Under the pieces are notes generated by a model. That model did no database searches and had not been told where the DNA came from. It was given only the letters and a program-made list of their open reading frames with translations. Below are positions 15,804 through 22,233 of a stretch of 22,233 nt of DNA, piece after piece (within the stretch, counting starts at the first letter, position 1; every line of letters begins with the position of its first letter). This DNA comes from an uncultured Blautia sp. (GTDB taxonomy: Bacteria > Bacillota > Clostridia > Lachnospirales > Lachnospiraceae): assembly GCA_900542045.1 (NCBI GenBank), contig UQMI01000053.1:1-22233 (forward strand). The letters run 5' to 3'. The position numbers and the translations under genes were made by a program.

Positions 15804-16295
15804 ATGAAAAAACAAAACACATTGTACCTGGTACAGGGAGCTGCCATTGCAGCCATCTATGTGGTGATCACCGTCATGTTTGCACCACTGAGCTTCGGCA
15901 ATGTTCAGATCCGCTTCTCAGAGGCCCTGACGGTTCTGCCTTTCTTTACGCCGGCAGCTGTCCCCGGCCTGTTTATCGGCTGTCTCATTGCCAACATCCT
16001 GGGAGGAGGTATTCCCATGGACATTATTGCCGGAAGTCTGGCAACTCTGATCGGCGCTGTATTGTCTTACAGGCTACGTAACCACAAATATCTGGTTCCG
16101 CTGCCTCCGATTCTTGCCAATACCCTGATCGTTCCTTTTGTACTCTATTACGGATATGGCATGAATCTTCCCATTCCTTTTATGATGCTTACAGTGGGAA
16201 TCGGGGAAATCGCTTCCTGCGGTGTTCTGGGCATGATCATCCTTCTTGCTCTGGAACGGTACGAAAATGTGATCTTCCGCAATGCCGCGGCATAA
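15804..16295 (+). CDS. queT: QueT-family queuosine precursor transporter (ECF S component)
   Basis: 163 residues, hydrophobic, with five to six predicted membrane helices. The N-terminal MKKQNTLYLVQGAAIAAIYV, NVQIRFSEALTVLPFFTPAA, PGLFIGCLIANILGGGIPMD and IIAGSLATLIGAVLSYRLRN match the QueT family. It would bind preQ0/preQ1 or a related base and be energised by a shared ECF module encoded elsewhere. AAAGGAG lies eight bases before the ATG and is part of the preQ1 riboswitch, which supports the substrate. The gene stands alone, divergent from tcdA, and ends at a bidirectional terminator. Confidence 0.93.
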   Translation: MKKQNTLYLVQGAAIAAIYVVITVMFAPLSFGNVQIRFSEALTVLPFFTPAAVPGLFIGCLIANILGGGIPMDIIAGSLATLIGAVLSYRLRNHKYLVPLPPILANTLIVPFVLYYGYGMNLPIPFMMLTVGIGEIASCGVLGMIILLALERYENVIFRNAAA

Positions 16296-16354
16296 ATCGA
16301 ACACCATTTACACATTAAAAATGTTTCTGTGCTGGAATCCCAACCAGACAGAAA

Positions 16355-16400
16355 ACTGCCTTCGCTCACAGGATTTTTTCCGGCGAAGGCAGTTCTTTTA
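16355..16400. terminator. Bidirectional terminator between queT and the Nudix gene
   Basis: 11-bp arms ACTGCCTTCGC (16355-16365) and GCGAAGGCAGT (16383-16393), followed on plus by TTCTTTTATT and on minus by a T-rich stretch (TTTTCTG). It can end queT from one side and the rluA-Nudix transcript from the other; the distal end touches the Nudix stop codon. Confidence 0.85.
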
Positions 16401-16916
16401 TTCTCCGATCTCACGGACCAGTTTTCCTGTCTCTTTCTCTGCTTCCCGATCCACCAGCACCTCTCCGTCCCGGGCCGCATAAAGCAGAGTATCTCCTTCA
16501 TACTTCAGTTTCAATGAAAACACAGGGCCTTCTTCTTCCAGAAGCCGGAAGAAAATCCGATCCCCTTCCCACAAATTCAGCTGCGGGATCCGGGATTTTT
16601 CCACCCATTCCAGTGTCCCTTCCGTACAGGCCCCCAGTTCCCCCTCAAAAGCATCTGCCGTATAGAGAAAAATATATTCCAACTCCCATCCGTTGGCAAT
16701 AAAAGTCAGGATTCCCCGAAGTCTCCATGAAGTCAGTGTAAGGCCTGTCTCTTCTTTTACTTCCCGCAGCATACATTCTTCCGGAGATTCATCCGGCTCA
16801 AATTTTCCGCCCACTCCGATCCACTTGTCCTTGTTTACATCATTCTTTTTCTTAACGCGATGCAGCATCAGAAAACAGTCATCTTTTTCTATGTAGCATA
16901 AAGTTGTCAGATACAT
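16398..16916 (-). CDS. Nudix hydrolase, 8-oxo-dGTP diphosphatase-like
   Basis: 172 residues. The Nudix box begins at GGKFEPDESPEECMLREV and continues KEETG (about residues 36-58), with all G-x5-E-x7-REUxEExGU residues present. The N-terminal MYLTTLCYIEKDDCFLMLHR and VNKDKWIGVGG resemble the MutT/MTH1-like group that sanitises oxidised nucleotides. The C-terminal 50 residues are longer than in minimal MutT. Substrate is inferred from the family only. GGAGGG lies six bases before the ATG. It follows the rluA-family gene after 19 bp, so the two probably share a transcript. Confidence 0.9.
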   Translation of the reverse strand: MYLTTLCYIEKDDCFLMLHRVKKKNDVNKDKWIGVGGKFEPDESPEECMLREVKEETGLTLTSWRLRGILTFIANGWELEYIFLYTADAFEGELGACTEGTLEWVEKSRIPQLNLWEGDRIFFRLLEEEGPVFSLKLKYEGDTLLYAARDGEVLVDREAEKETGKLVREIGE

Positions 16917-16935
16917 CTTATTCCCTCCTGCTTTT

Positions 16936-17976
16936 TCAGTGATTTTCCATCCCTTTTTCAGTTACCGGCGGACCTTCCTTCCGACAGAACAGTTCCTCTT
17001 TCCTAAACGCCGAAGGCAGCGGCGGAAAATCATCCGGCGGCGGAGCACAGACCTGGATCGGCTTTCCGGTAAACGGCTGCTCAAACGAAACTTTCCATGC
17101 ATGCAAAAGAGCACGTTCCCCTTTGGCAGCACTGCCCCGGCCATAAATGCAGTCTCCCACAAGGGCATGTCCCAGATGTGCCATATGAACCCGGATCTGA
17201 TGTGTGCGTCCAGTCTGCAGCATACAGGCCACCAGAGAAGCAGCGCCGTCCTTTTGATCTGCCCGTGAAGCAATCATTTCCTTATTCTTCCACACAGCCC
17301 TGCCCAGTACCCGGTATTCTGTTATGGCCTCCTGACCCGAGCTGCTCACCACGATCCGGGCAGCCTCCCGCCCTGAAGGAGCCTTTCCCAAAGGCAGATG
17401 TATGACACCGGCTGGCGGTTCCGGCACACCTTCCACCACAGCCAGATAAATTTTCCGCAGTTTTCCCTGTTTTCTCTGCTCCTGCAGCCGGGCTGCTGCC
17501 ATACAGTTCCTGGCAAACAGCAACAGGCCGGACGTCTCCTTGTCCAGCCTTCCCACACTTCTGGCCACTGGATTCCCGCCGGTCCTCTGCAGATACTGCC
17601 GGACCTGATCGCTGGCAGTTCCATCCCCATGACAGCCCACCGGGTGTGTCAGGATCCCCGCCGGCTTATTGATAATCAGAACATCTCTGTCCTCATAGAG
17701 AATCTCCAGGGGCGGCATCCCTTCTGTTTCACTTTTTTCCTGTTTCCCGGCAGCCGGATATGCATCTCTTTCCGCCTCCAACAGTACTTCCAGAAGATCG
17801 CCTTCCCGGAGCCGGGCCGTAACGCGGCTTCTCTGCCCGTTTACACATACACCGTTTTCCGTAAATTTTGCCCGGCTGATCTCTCTCCTGCTCATTCCCA
17901 GACAGTTTTTCATGATCCAGTCCGCCTGCTTCCCCTGCTCCTGTTCCGTAACTGAAAACGTCAGTCTGTCCCTCAA
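16936..17976 (-). CDS. RluA-family pseudouridine synthase (TTG start)
   Basis: 346 residues. N-terminal S4 RNA-binding domain (about 15-70, including SRREISRAKFTENGVCVNGQ) and an RluA-type catalytic domain with VLIINKPAGILTHPVG and the active-site motif GRLDKETSGLLLFARN (Asp near 145), then RTHQIRVHMAHLGHALVGD. It isomerises uridine in 23S rRNA or tRNA; it may be of the RluD type, but the site cannot be told. The start is a TTG at 17974-17976 with AAAGGAAG seven bases upstream. A near-consensus promoter lies just upstream and the Nudix gene follows. The C-terminal 30 residues are an unconserved tail. Confidence 0.93.
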   Translation of the reverse strand: MRDRLTFSVTEQEQGKQADWIMKNCLGMSRREISRAKFTENGVCVNGQRSRVTARLREGDLLEVLLEAERDAYPAAGKQEKSETEGMPPLEILYEDRDVLIINKPAGILTHPVGCHGDGTASDQVRQYLQRTGGNPVARSVGRLDKETSGLLLFARNCMAAARLQEQRKQGKLRKIYLAVVEGVPEPPAGVIHLPLGKAPSGREAARIVVSSSGQEAITEYRVLGRAVWKNKEMIASRADQKDGAASLVACMLQTGRTHQIRVHMAHLGHALVGDCIYGRGSAAKGERALLHAWKVSFEQPFTGKPIQVCAPPPDDFPPLPSAFRKEELFCRKEGPPVTEKGMENH

Positions 17977-18005
17977 TTTACTGCTTCCTTTCTCTTTTAA
18001 CGGAA

Positions 18006-18035
18006 ATTATAGCAGGCCTGTCTGCGCCTTGTCAA
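18006..18035 (-). promoter_or_regulatory. Consensus promoter of the rluA-family gene
   Basis: On the minus strand TTGACA (complement of 18030-18035) and TATAAT (complement of 18006-18011) are both perfect consensus with an 18-base spacer. Transcription would start near 17999, leaving a leader of only about 23 nt before the TTG start. Confidence 0.85.
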
Positions 18036-18108
18036 CGCAGCCCTCTGGGCCTTGCGCTTTATATTCCAGCTTCGCTTTATGCTGTACACCCTGGCTTCAG
18101 TTTGCGCT

Positions 18109-18465
18109 TTATTCCTTCATCTTCGGCTGGGTCAGCAGGCTGGCAATATAGGAAAAGATCAACGCCGCACTGACTCCTACTGCGCAGGCCGTAAACCCTC
18201 CCATGAACAGTCCCAGAAATCCATGGGCATCAATGGCTTTTTTCATGCCCTGCCACAGCACATTTCCAAATCCCAGTAGGGGTACACTGACACCGGCTCC
18301 GGCATATTTCTGCAGCGGTTCAAAGATCCCCACAGCGCTCAGCACCACACCGGAGCACACCAGCAGCACCATAATCCTTCCCGGCATCAGTTTAGTCCTG
18401 TCCACTAGAATCTGTACCAGAGCACAGATCAGCCCGCCGACCCAGAACGCATTCAGATAATCCAT
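18109..18465 (-). CDS. spoVAE: Stage V sporulation protein AE (SpoVAEb type)
   Basis: 118 residues, matching the ~116-residue SpoVAEb. Membrane protein with four predicted helices; MDYLNAFWVGGLICALVQIL, DRTKLMPGRIMV and GFLGLFMGGFTACAVGVSAA are characteristic. Together with SpoVAC it forms part of the channel that takes dipicolinic acid into the forespore and releases it at germination. The ATG abuts the spoVAD stop (TAGATG). It is the last gene of this spoVA operon: no spoVAF or spoVAEa follows; the next gene is the rluA-family gene with its own promoter. Confidence 0.93.
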   Translation of the reverse strand: MDYLNAFWVGGLICALVQILVDRTKLMPGRIMVLLVCSGVVLSAVGIFEPLQKYAGAGVSVPLLGFGNVLWQGMKKAIDAHGFLGLFMGGFTACAVGVSAALIFSYIASLLTQPKMKE

Positions 18466-19491
18466 CTAGTTTTCCCCCTTTCTGTACTCCACCACCACAC
18501 CCTGCGCGATTCCGGGCACGGTCTGGCCTTCATTAAAGCTCACTTTGGAGAGCAGTGCTCCCGTGGGTACAAACAGCACCCTCTTCCATTCCCCGGACTC
18601 AATTCTGGGAAGTATATAAGCTGCAAAAACCGTGGCTGCACAGCCGCAGCCGCTTCCGCCGGAATGGGTATCCTGGGTTTTGGCATCAAAAATTTCCATG
18701 CCGCAGTCCATATGCTGACTGCGGATATCATACCCCTTTTCTTCCAGCAGATCAAAGAGGATCTTCTGCCCCACCATGCCCAGATCACCCGTTATGATCT
18801 TGTCATAATCCCCGGGCTTTCTTCCAAAATCCTGCAGATTTCGATAAATCGTATCACAAGCCGCCGGAGCCATGCATGCTCCCATATTCATGGAATCTTT
18901 CAGGCCATAATCCACAATTTTCCCCGTGGTGACACCAGTGACCGCCGCATGACTTCCCGTTCTCCCCAGAATGCAGGCACCGCTGCCTGTAACAGTCCAG
19001 GTGGCAGACAGCGGACGCTGACTGCCATATTCCAGCGGAAACCGAAATTCTTTTTCCGCACTTCCAAAATGACTGGAAGTCAGCGCCAGCACATACTCTC
19101 CATAGCCCGCCGCTACCGTCATTGCAGCCAGCGACAATGCTTCTCCCATCGTTGAGCATGCTCCGTACAATCCATAGACCGGTATTTCCAGATCCATGAT
19201 CCCATACGAAGACGCAATGGACTGAGCCAGCAGATCCCCTGCAAAAATCATCCGTATCTCCTGATTTGTAAGGCCCGCTTTATGAATGGCCAGTCGCGCT
19301 GCTTCCTTCTGTAGAGTGCTCTCTGCCTGCTCCCAGGAATCCGTCCCCATCCTGGGATCCTGACAGACCCCGTCAAAATATTTTCCCAGCGGTCCTTCTC
19401 CTTCCTTTTTGCCCACCACAGATGCCCCGCACAAGATACGGGGCGGCTCCAGGAATACTATGCTCTGCTGTCCGATCGTCTGTTTCTCCAT
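18466..19491 (-). CDS. spoVAD: Stage V sporulation protein AD
   Basis: 341 residues with a thiolase-like fold. Recognisable stretches are EPPRILCGASVVGKKEGEGP, the YGACSTMGEALSLAAM region, TSSHFGSAEKEFRFPLEYGS and HSGGSGCGCAATVFAAYI. SpoVAD binds dipicolinic acid and supports its uptake into the spore; it is not an active thiolase. The start is the ATG at 19489-19491 with AAGGAGG five bases before; 17 further upstream codons are open but overlap spoVAC and lack a better site. It follows spoVAC by 16 bp. Confidence 0.96.
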   Translation of the reverse strand: MEKQTIGQQSIVFLEPPRILCGASVVGKKEGEGPLGKYFDGVCQDPRMGTDSWEQAESTLQKEAARLAIHKAGLTNQEIRMIFAGDLLAQSIASSYGIMDLEIPVYGLYGACSTMGEALSLAAMTVAAGYGEYVLALTSSHFGSAEKEFRFPLEYGSQRPLSATWTVTGSGACILGRTGSHAAVTGVTTGKIVDYGLKDSMNMGACMAPAACDTIYRNLQDFGRKPGDYDKIITGDLGMVGQKILFDLLEEKGYDIRSQHMDCGMEIFDAKTQDTHSGGSGCGCAATVFAAYILPRIESGEWKRVLFVPTGALLSKVSFNEGQTVPGIAQGVVVEYRKGEN

Positions 19492-19507
19492 ATTTTCCTC
19501 CTTCTCT

Positions 19508-19972
19508 TCACCAAATCCACTGGAAAATCCAGTAAAACACACCCAACAGCCAGGAACTGAAAATACCGTACAGAATCACCGGACCTGCAATCGTAAAGAT
19601 CTTACATCCTATACCAAATACCTGTCCTTCTTTCTGATACTCGATGGCAGAAGCCGCCACAGAATTGGCGAAACCGGTGATAGGTACCAGACTTCCGGCC
19701 CCTCCAAATTTCCCGATCCTGGGATAAATATTCAATGCAGTAAGGATTACACTGAAAAGGATCAGAATCAGTGAACACCAGGAGCCTGCCTCTTCCTGCC
19801 CCAGACCATAGTTCTTCGCCATATTCAGGATCACCTGCCCCAGCACGCAGATAATTCCTCCCACCAGAAACGCCTTCGCCATATTTTTCGGCAGACTGTG
19901 AGTGGGCGTCACCTGTTTCACATAAACCTCATATTCTTCCGCCCGCATCTGCTTTTCTTCCTGTGTCATCAT
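19508..19972 (-). CDS. spoVAC: Stage V sporulation protein AC
   Basis: 154 residues, about the size of Bacillus SpoVAC. A short charged N-terminus (QEEKQMRAEEYEVYVKQVTP) is followed by THSLPKNMAKAFLVGGIICV and about four to five membrane helices with GGAGSLVPITGFANSVAASA. SpoVAC is a mechanosensitive channel-like component for dipicolinic acid. Two consecutive ATG codons could start it (19972 or 19969); upstream is AAAGGATGGTGAG, so the binding site is not decisive. It lies four bases after spoVAB. Confidence 0.95.
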   Translation of the reverse strand: MMTQEEKQMRAEEYEVYVKQVTPTHSLPKNMAKAFLVGGIICVLGQVILNMAKNYGLGQEEAGSWCSLILILFSVILTALNIYPRIGKFGGAGSLVPITGFANSVAASAIEYQKEGQVFGIGCKIFTIAGPVILYGIFSSWLLGVFYWIFQWIW

Positions 19973-19976
19973 ACAC

Positions 19977-20390
19977 TCACCATCCTTTATAAAAATAATA
20001 AAGCGAACCCAGGACTTTCCCCAGTGCGATACAAAGGATTGCCGCCGGCAATCCTTTTTGCAGCTTCATCCGACGGACCAGGATTGGAAATACATTGGCC
20101 ATTTCTGCCAGTGCCAGGATCCAGCTTCCCAGATAGATTCCGGAAAAAAGCCCGTATATTCCCAGCCCCACATTTCCCACCGGAAGTTCCCACTGAAACA
20201 GGAACACCAGATTGCCTGCAATGGCTCCGGCTATGGTGGCATTTTCATACCAGAATATTTTATCTGCTGTATGGGTAATACCGGCATATCGGGGAATCAC
20301 GGACAGGCCGATGATCAGTCCGATCAGTCCGCAAGAGACCACACCGCCTGCGCAAAGCCCCACAAATCCCAGAAATATCTGTTCCATCAT
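19977..20390 (-). CDS. spoVAB: Stage V sporulation protein AB
   Basis: 137 residues, hydrophobic, with about four membrane helices. MMEQIFLGFVGLCAGGVVSC, IPRYAGITHTADKIFWYENA and GLFSGIYLGSWILALAEMAN are typical. Its exact role in dipicolinic acid handling is unclear; it accompanies spoVAA in longer spoVA operons. The ATG overlaps the spoVAA stop by four bases (ATGATG frame shift of -1), which suggests coupling, with AAAGGG ten bases upstream. Confidence 0.94.
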   Translation of the reverse strand: MMEQIFLGFVGLCAGGVVSCGLIGLIIGLSVIPRYAGITHTADKIFWYENATIAGAIAGNLVFLFQWELPVGNVGLGIYGLFSGIYLGSWILALAEMANVFPILVRRMKLQKGLPAAILCIALGKVLGSLYYFYKGW

Positions 20391-21004
20391 TCCAATTTTC
20401 CCTTTCTGGCCGCATCCTCTGTGATCGTTGTATTCACATCATCTTCGTAAAGCCGCATTTTCACCTGCATGGGCGTGGGATCGCTGGTAATCTTCATACT
20501 TCCAAAATGATTGAAAAAGAAGATTGCACCCAGGCCAATCCCAATGGAATACGTGATTTCCAGGACGGTAAAGCCACTGGAAGCCGTCCCTGTGACCTGC
20601 TCATAAAGCTGCCCGAACAGGGTCCCTATGTCGACATCGTTGTTGTAGGTCATAATTCCAAATCCCGTGCCAAAAAAAGAAACCAGGCAGACAAAAAGAG
20701 CCTTGATCCAGTTGTAAATCTTATGCATGTGCTTTTCTTCCTCATAAGTGAGGATGAAATCACTTTCACCGATCGGTGTAATATCCAGATCCGGCTCCTT
20801 TTTCTGGATTTCACCGATCAGGTCCATGACTGACAGTACATAGCGCCCCGGTTTCTCCGGATCCAGATTTGCCACCGGCATTACCCGCAGGCGATTCAGC
20901 ACTTTTGTATTGCTGCAGGAAAGCTTGACCACATCCTGCAGATATACATGGGGATGATGCACCTCCACATTCTTATCCACCTGTATATATAATGTATCAC
21001 TCAT
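20387..21004 (-). CDS. spoVAA: Stage V sporulation protein AA
   Basis: 205 residues. A cytoplasmic N-terminal domain (MSDTLYIQVDKNVEVHHPHV, about 1-95) precedes two membrane helices at about 100-118 and 146-165 and a short tail with the conserved SDPTPMQVKMRLYEDDVNTT. SpoVAA belongs to the spoVA complex of the spore inner membrane. AAAGGAGG lies six bases before the ATG. First gene of the operon, preceded by a sigma-G-type promoter, which fits forespore expression. Confidence 0.95.
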   Translation of the reverse strand: MSDTLYIQVDKNVEVHHPHVYLQDVVKLSCSNTKVLNRLRVMPVANLDPEKPGRYVLSVMDLIGEIQKKEPDLDITPIGESDFILTYEEEKHMHKIYNWIKALFVCLVSFFGTGFGIMTYNNDVDIGTLFGQLYEQVTGTASSGFTVLEITYSIGIGLGAIFFFNHFGSMKITSDPTPMQVKMRLYEDDVNTTITEDAARKGKLE

Positions 21005-21040
21005 GGCTTCCTCCTTTTTCCGCCCTTCTGCTTTCTATGG

Positions 21041-21069
21041 TAGTATGCAGGATTTTCCGGAAAATATGT
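21041..21069 (-). promoter_or_regulatory. Forespore sigma-G-type promoter of spoVA
   Basis: On the minus strand CATACTA (complement of 21041-21047) fits the sigma-F/G -10 CATNHTA exactly. ACATA (complement of 21065-21069), 17 bases upstream, matches four of five bases of the -35 GHATR. The start of spoVAA is about 37 bp downstream of the -10. The spacer holds a perfect palindrome ATTTTCCGGAAAAT (21052-21065). Sigma-G is the known driver of spoVA in Bacillus. Confidence 0.7.
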
Positions 21070-21410
21070 ATACAGCATATTAAAAACAGGTATGCAGTAA
21101 ATACAGAATACGAAAATTCTTCCTGCTGGCATCCCCGTCTGGCAGGAGTACAGAGCAGGCCAGTTCTGCCTGTTACATGATAGATAAACTGCCCCTTTGT
21201 GGTAAACTGCACCCTTTTTCAAGGACACAGGCAGATTAGATTTTTTATGGATTTTTTGACAACTCAACTGCTGTTCCAGGTGAACGATGTATTCCTGCAT
21301 TTCCCGGATAGCGGTATCTGTCCGCTGCCTGAAGAAATCCTTTTCTGCAAACAGCCTGGCCCGCTCTGCGTTAGAAAGTCCCCTGGGATCCGAAAATCCG
21401 TTTGGTCTGG
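21070..21410. other. Gene-poor region upstream of spoVA
   Basis: No gene I can support. On the minus strand an open frame from 21438 contains a short helical segment with coiled-coil character (SNAERARLFAEKDFFRQRTD followed by TAIREMQEYIVHLEQQL, about 21250-21375). It has no start with a ribosome binding site, its upstream part is tandem repeat DNA and its downstream part overlaps the spoVA promoter. It may be a gene remnant. A short duplicated TAAACTGC motif occurs at 21185-21192 and 21203-21210. Confidence 0.3.
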
Positions 21411-21632
21411 CACAGGTTGAAAAAAGAGGAGGCGGCACTCTCCAGACCGGACAAATTCGTGTCCACAGGTTGGAAAATGAGGAGAACGACCTCTCAGACC
21501 AAACAAATCCGTGTCCACAGGTTGGAAAAAGAGAAGGAGATCCGCTCTAGACTGGACAAATCTGTGTCCACAGGTTGGAAAATGAGAAGAATGACCTCTC
21601 AAAACCGGCCAGATCTGTGTCCACAGGTTAGA
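21411..21632. repeat. Tandem array 1: about 4.2 copies of a 52-53 bp unit
   Basis: Units start at 21411, 21463, 21515, 21568 and a partial at 21621. Each begins CCACAGGTTGGAAAA (first unit slightly altered), has a variable middle with GAG.../...CTC arms, and ends in a segment like GGACAAATCTGTGT. Across the joins GGACA-N6-TGTCC dyads appear (21449-21464 and 21554-21569), degenerate at the other two joins. The lengths 52/52/53/53 are not multiples of three, so the reading frame shifts from unit to unit and coding is unlikely. Confidence 0.9.
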
Positions 21633-21666
21633 TTTGAACCAGCAACTATAAAATCAAAGGCATGCA

Positions 21667-21974
21667 TACGGTGGGAATCTCGCAAACAGGCCTGACAACC
21701 GTAAATTTATAGGCCTTCGTACGGTAGGAATCCTGTAAACCGTTCCAGCTACCGTAAATACGCAGCACCTGATACGGTAGAAATCCCACAAACCGCTCTG
21801 ACCACCGTAAATGCCAGCCATTTCATACGGGAGAAATCCCACAAACCGCTCCAACCACCGTAAATGCCAGCTATTTCATACGGTAGAAATCCTGCAAACC
21901 GCTCCAGCTACCGTAAATACTCACCTTCTGGTACGGGGGAAATCCCAAAAACTGCCTCAACCACCGTAAATGCC
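21667..21974. repeat. Tandem array 2: 5.8 copies of a 53-bp unit
   Basis: Units start at 21667, 21720, 21773, 21826, 21879 and 21932, exactly 53 bp apart; the last is 43 bp. The consensus starts TACGGTAGAAATCC, continues CACAAACCGCTCCAACC and ACCGTAAATGCC, and ends with a more variable AGCCATTTCA. Each unit has an inverted repeat TACGGT/ACCGTA, extended to eight bases (TACGGTAG/CTACCGTA) in the second and fifth units. No unit-specific spacers are present, so it is a minisatellite-like array, not CRISPR. Confidence 0.93.
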
Positions 21975-22146
21975 TGTCAATGTCGGACAAATCCCTGTCT
22001 TGTCATTGCCAAACACATAAGCAGGAGAATCTACTTCTGTATCACCCTCTGAATTCGTTAGTTTTCCCGATGACGATTCCGTCTATCTCCCAAAAAAGCA
22101 TGGAGCGGGCTCACTCAGATCTGTCAGATTTTGACTGGGACAGGGA
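21975..22146. other. Spacer between arrays 2 and 3
   Basis: No gene seen. It opens with CAATG...CATTG arms and a GGACAAATCCCTGTC segment (21984-21998) that resembles the end of the array 1 unit, suggesting a stray fragment of that repeat. The rest is unremarkable. Confidence 0.4.
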
Positions 22147-22233
22147 GTTTTGACATTCCAGAATTCAGATAAAGCGTTTTGACATTCCAGAATTCAGATA
22201 AAGCGTTTTGACATTCCAGAATTCAGATAAAGC
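22147..22233. repeat. Tandem array 3: three identical 29-bp units, cut by window end
   Basis: A 29-bp unit starting GTTTTGACATTCCAGAATTC and ending AGATAAAGC occurs at 22147-22175, 22176-22204 and 22205-22233 without a single difference and without spacers. The third copy ends exactly at the window edge, so the array may continue. Each unit contains TTGACA and an EcoRI-type palindrome GAATTC. Confidence 0.95.

Noticed and set aside
21264..21602. Open frame on the minus strand through array 1
   Set aside because: Its protein repeats only reflect the DNA repeats; the unit length is not a multiple of three, and there is no ribosome binding site.
21629..21650. tRNA-like T-arm on the minus strand (GGTTCAAATC)
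   Set aside because: The flanking bases do not form a five-pair T-stem, and no acceptor or anticodon arm can be found.
21667..22233. CRISPR array
   Set aside because: In the 53-bp array the whole unit is conserved with no unique spacers, and the 29-bp units are directly abutting. No cas genes are present.
22147..22233. Array of promoters based on TTGACA in each 29-bp unit
   Set aside because: No -10 hexamer occurs 16-18 bases downstream in any unit.

Overview
The window looks like a chromosomal segment of a spore-forming gut Clostridia, most likely a Lachnospiraceae (Blautia/Mediterraneibacter-like). The reasons are the sequence character of the S10 ribosomal proteins, a five-gene spoVA sporulation operon, the murB-rapZ-whiA-HPr cluster and a short preQ1-controlled queT. 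Almost everything reads on the minus strand; only queT and its riboswitch read on the plus strand.

Region 1 (1-6720, minus) is the S10/spc ribosomal protein operon in canonical order: rpsJ, rplC, rplD, rplW, rplB, rpsS, rplV, rpsC, rplP, rpmC, rpsQ, rplN, rplX and the 5' part of rplE. A near-consensus promoter (6695-6723) precedes an approximately 240-nt structured leader. The operon is unusual in carrying a 251-bp dyad-rich non-coding block between rplW and rplB, where neighbours elsewhere nearly touch or overlap.

Region 2 (6980-11276, minus) holds a two-helix membrane protein resembling a catalytically dead signal peptidase with a long charged tail. Upstream lies an AT-rich accessory pair: an AAA/DUF4143 ATPase and a winged-helix/DUF2971-like protein. 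The pair may be a defence-type module.

Region 3 (11516-15600, minus) is a housekeeping cluster: tcdA, murB, rapZ, whiA and an HPr-family protein with Glu at the catalytic His15 position (Crh-like). It starts at a good sigma-A-type promoter and ends at a strong terminator.

Region 4 (15650-16400, plus) is a promoter, a preQ1-I riboswitch overlapping the ribosome binding site, queT, and a bidirectional terminator. Region 5 (16398-18035, minus) is a rluA-family pseudouridine synthase and a Nudix hydrolase, driven by a consensus TTGACA/TATAAT promoter. Region 6 (18109-21069, minus) is spoVAA-AB-AC-AD-AE behind a forespore sigma-G-type promoter.

Region 7 (about 21070-22233) has no convincing gene. 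It holds three consecutive but unrelated tandem arrays: about 4.2 copies of a 52-53 bp unit, 5.8 copies of an exact 53-bp unit, and three identical 29-bp units running off the window edge. The first two share a period close to five helical turns and both contain dyads. This is the most unexplained part of the window.
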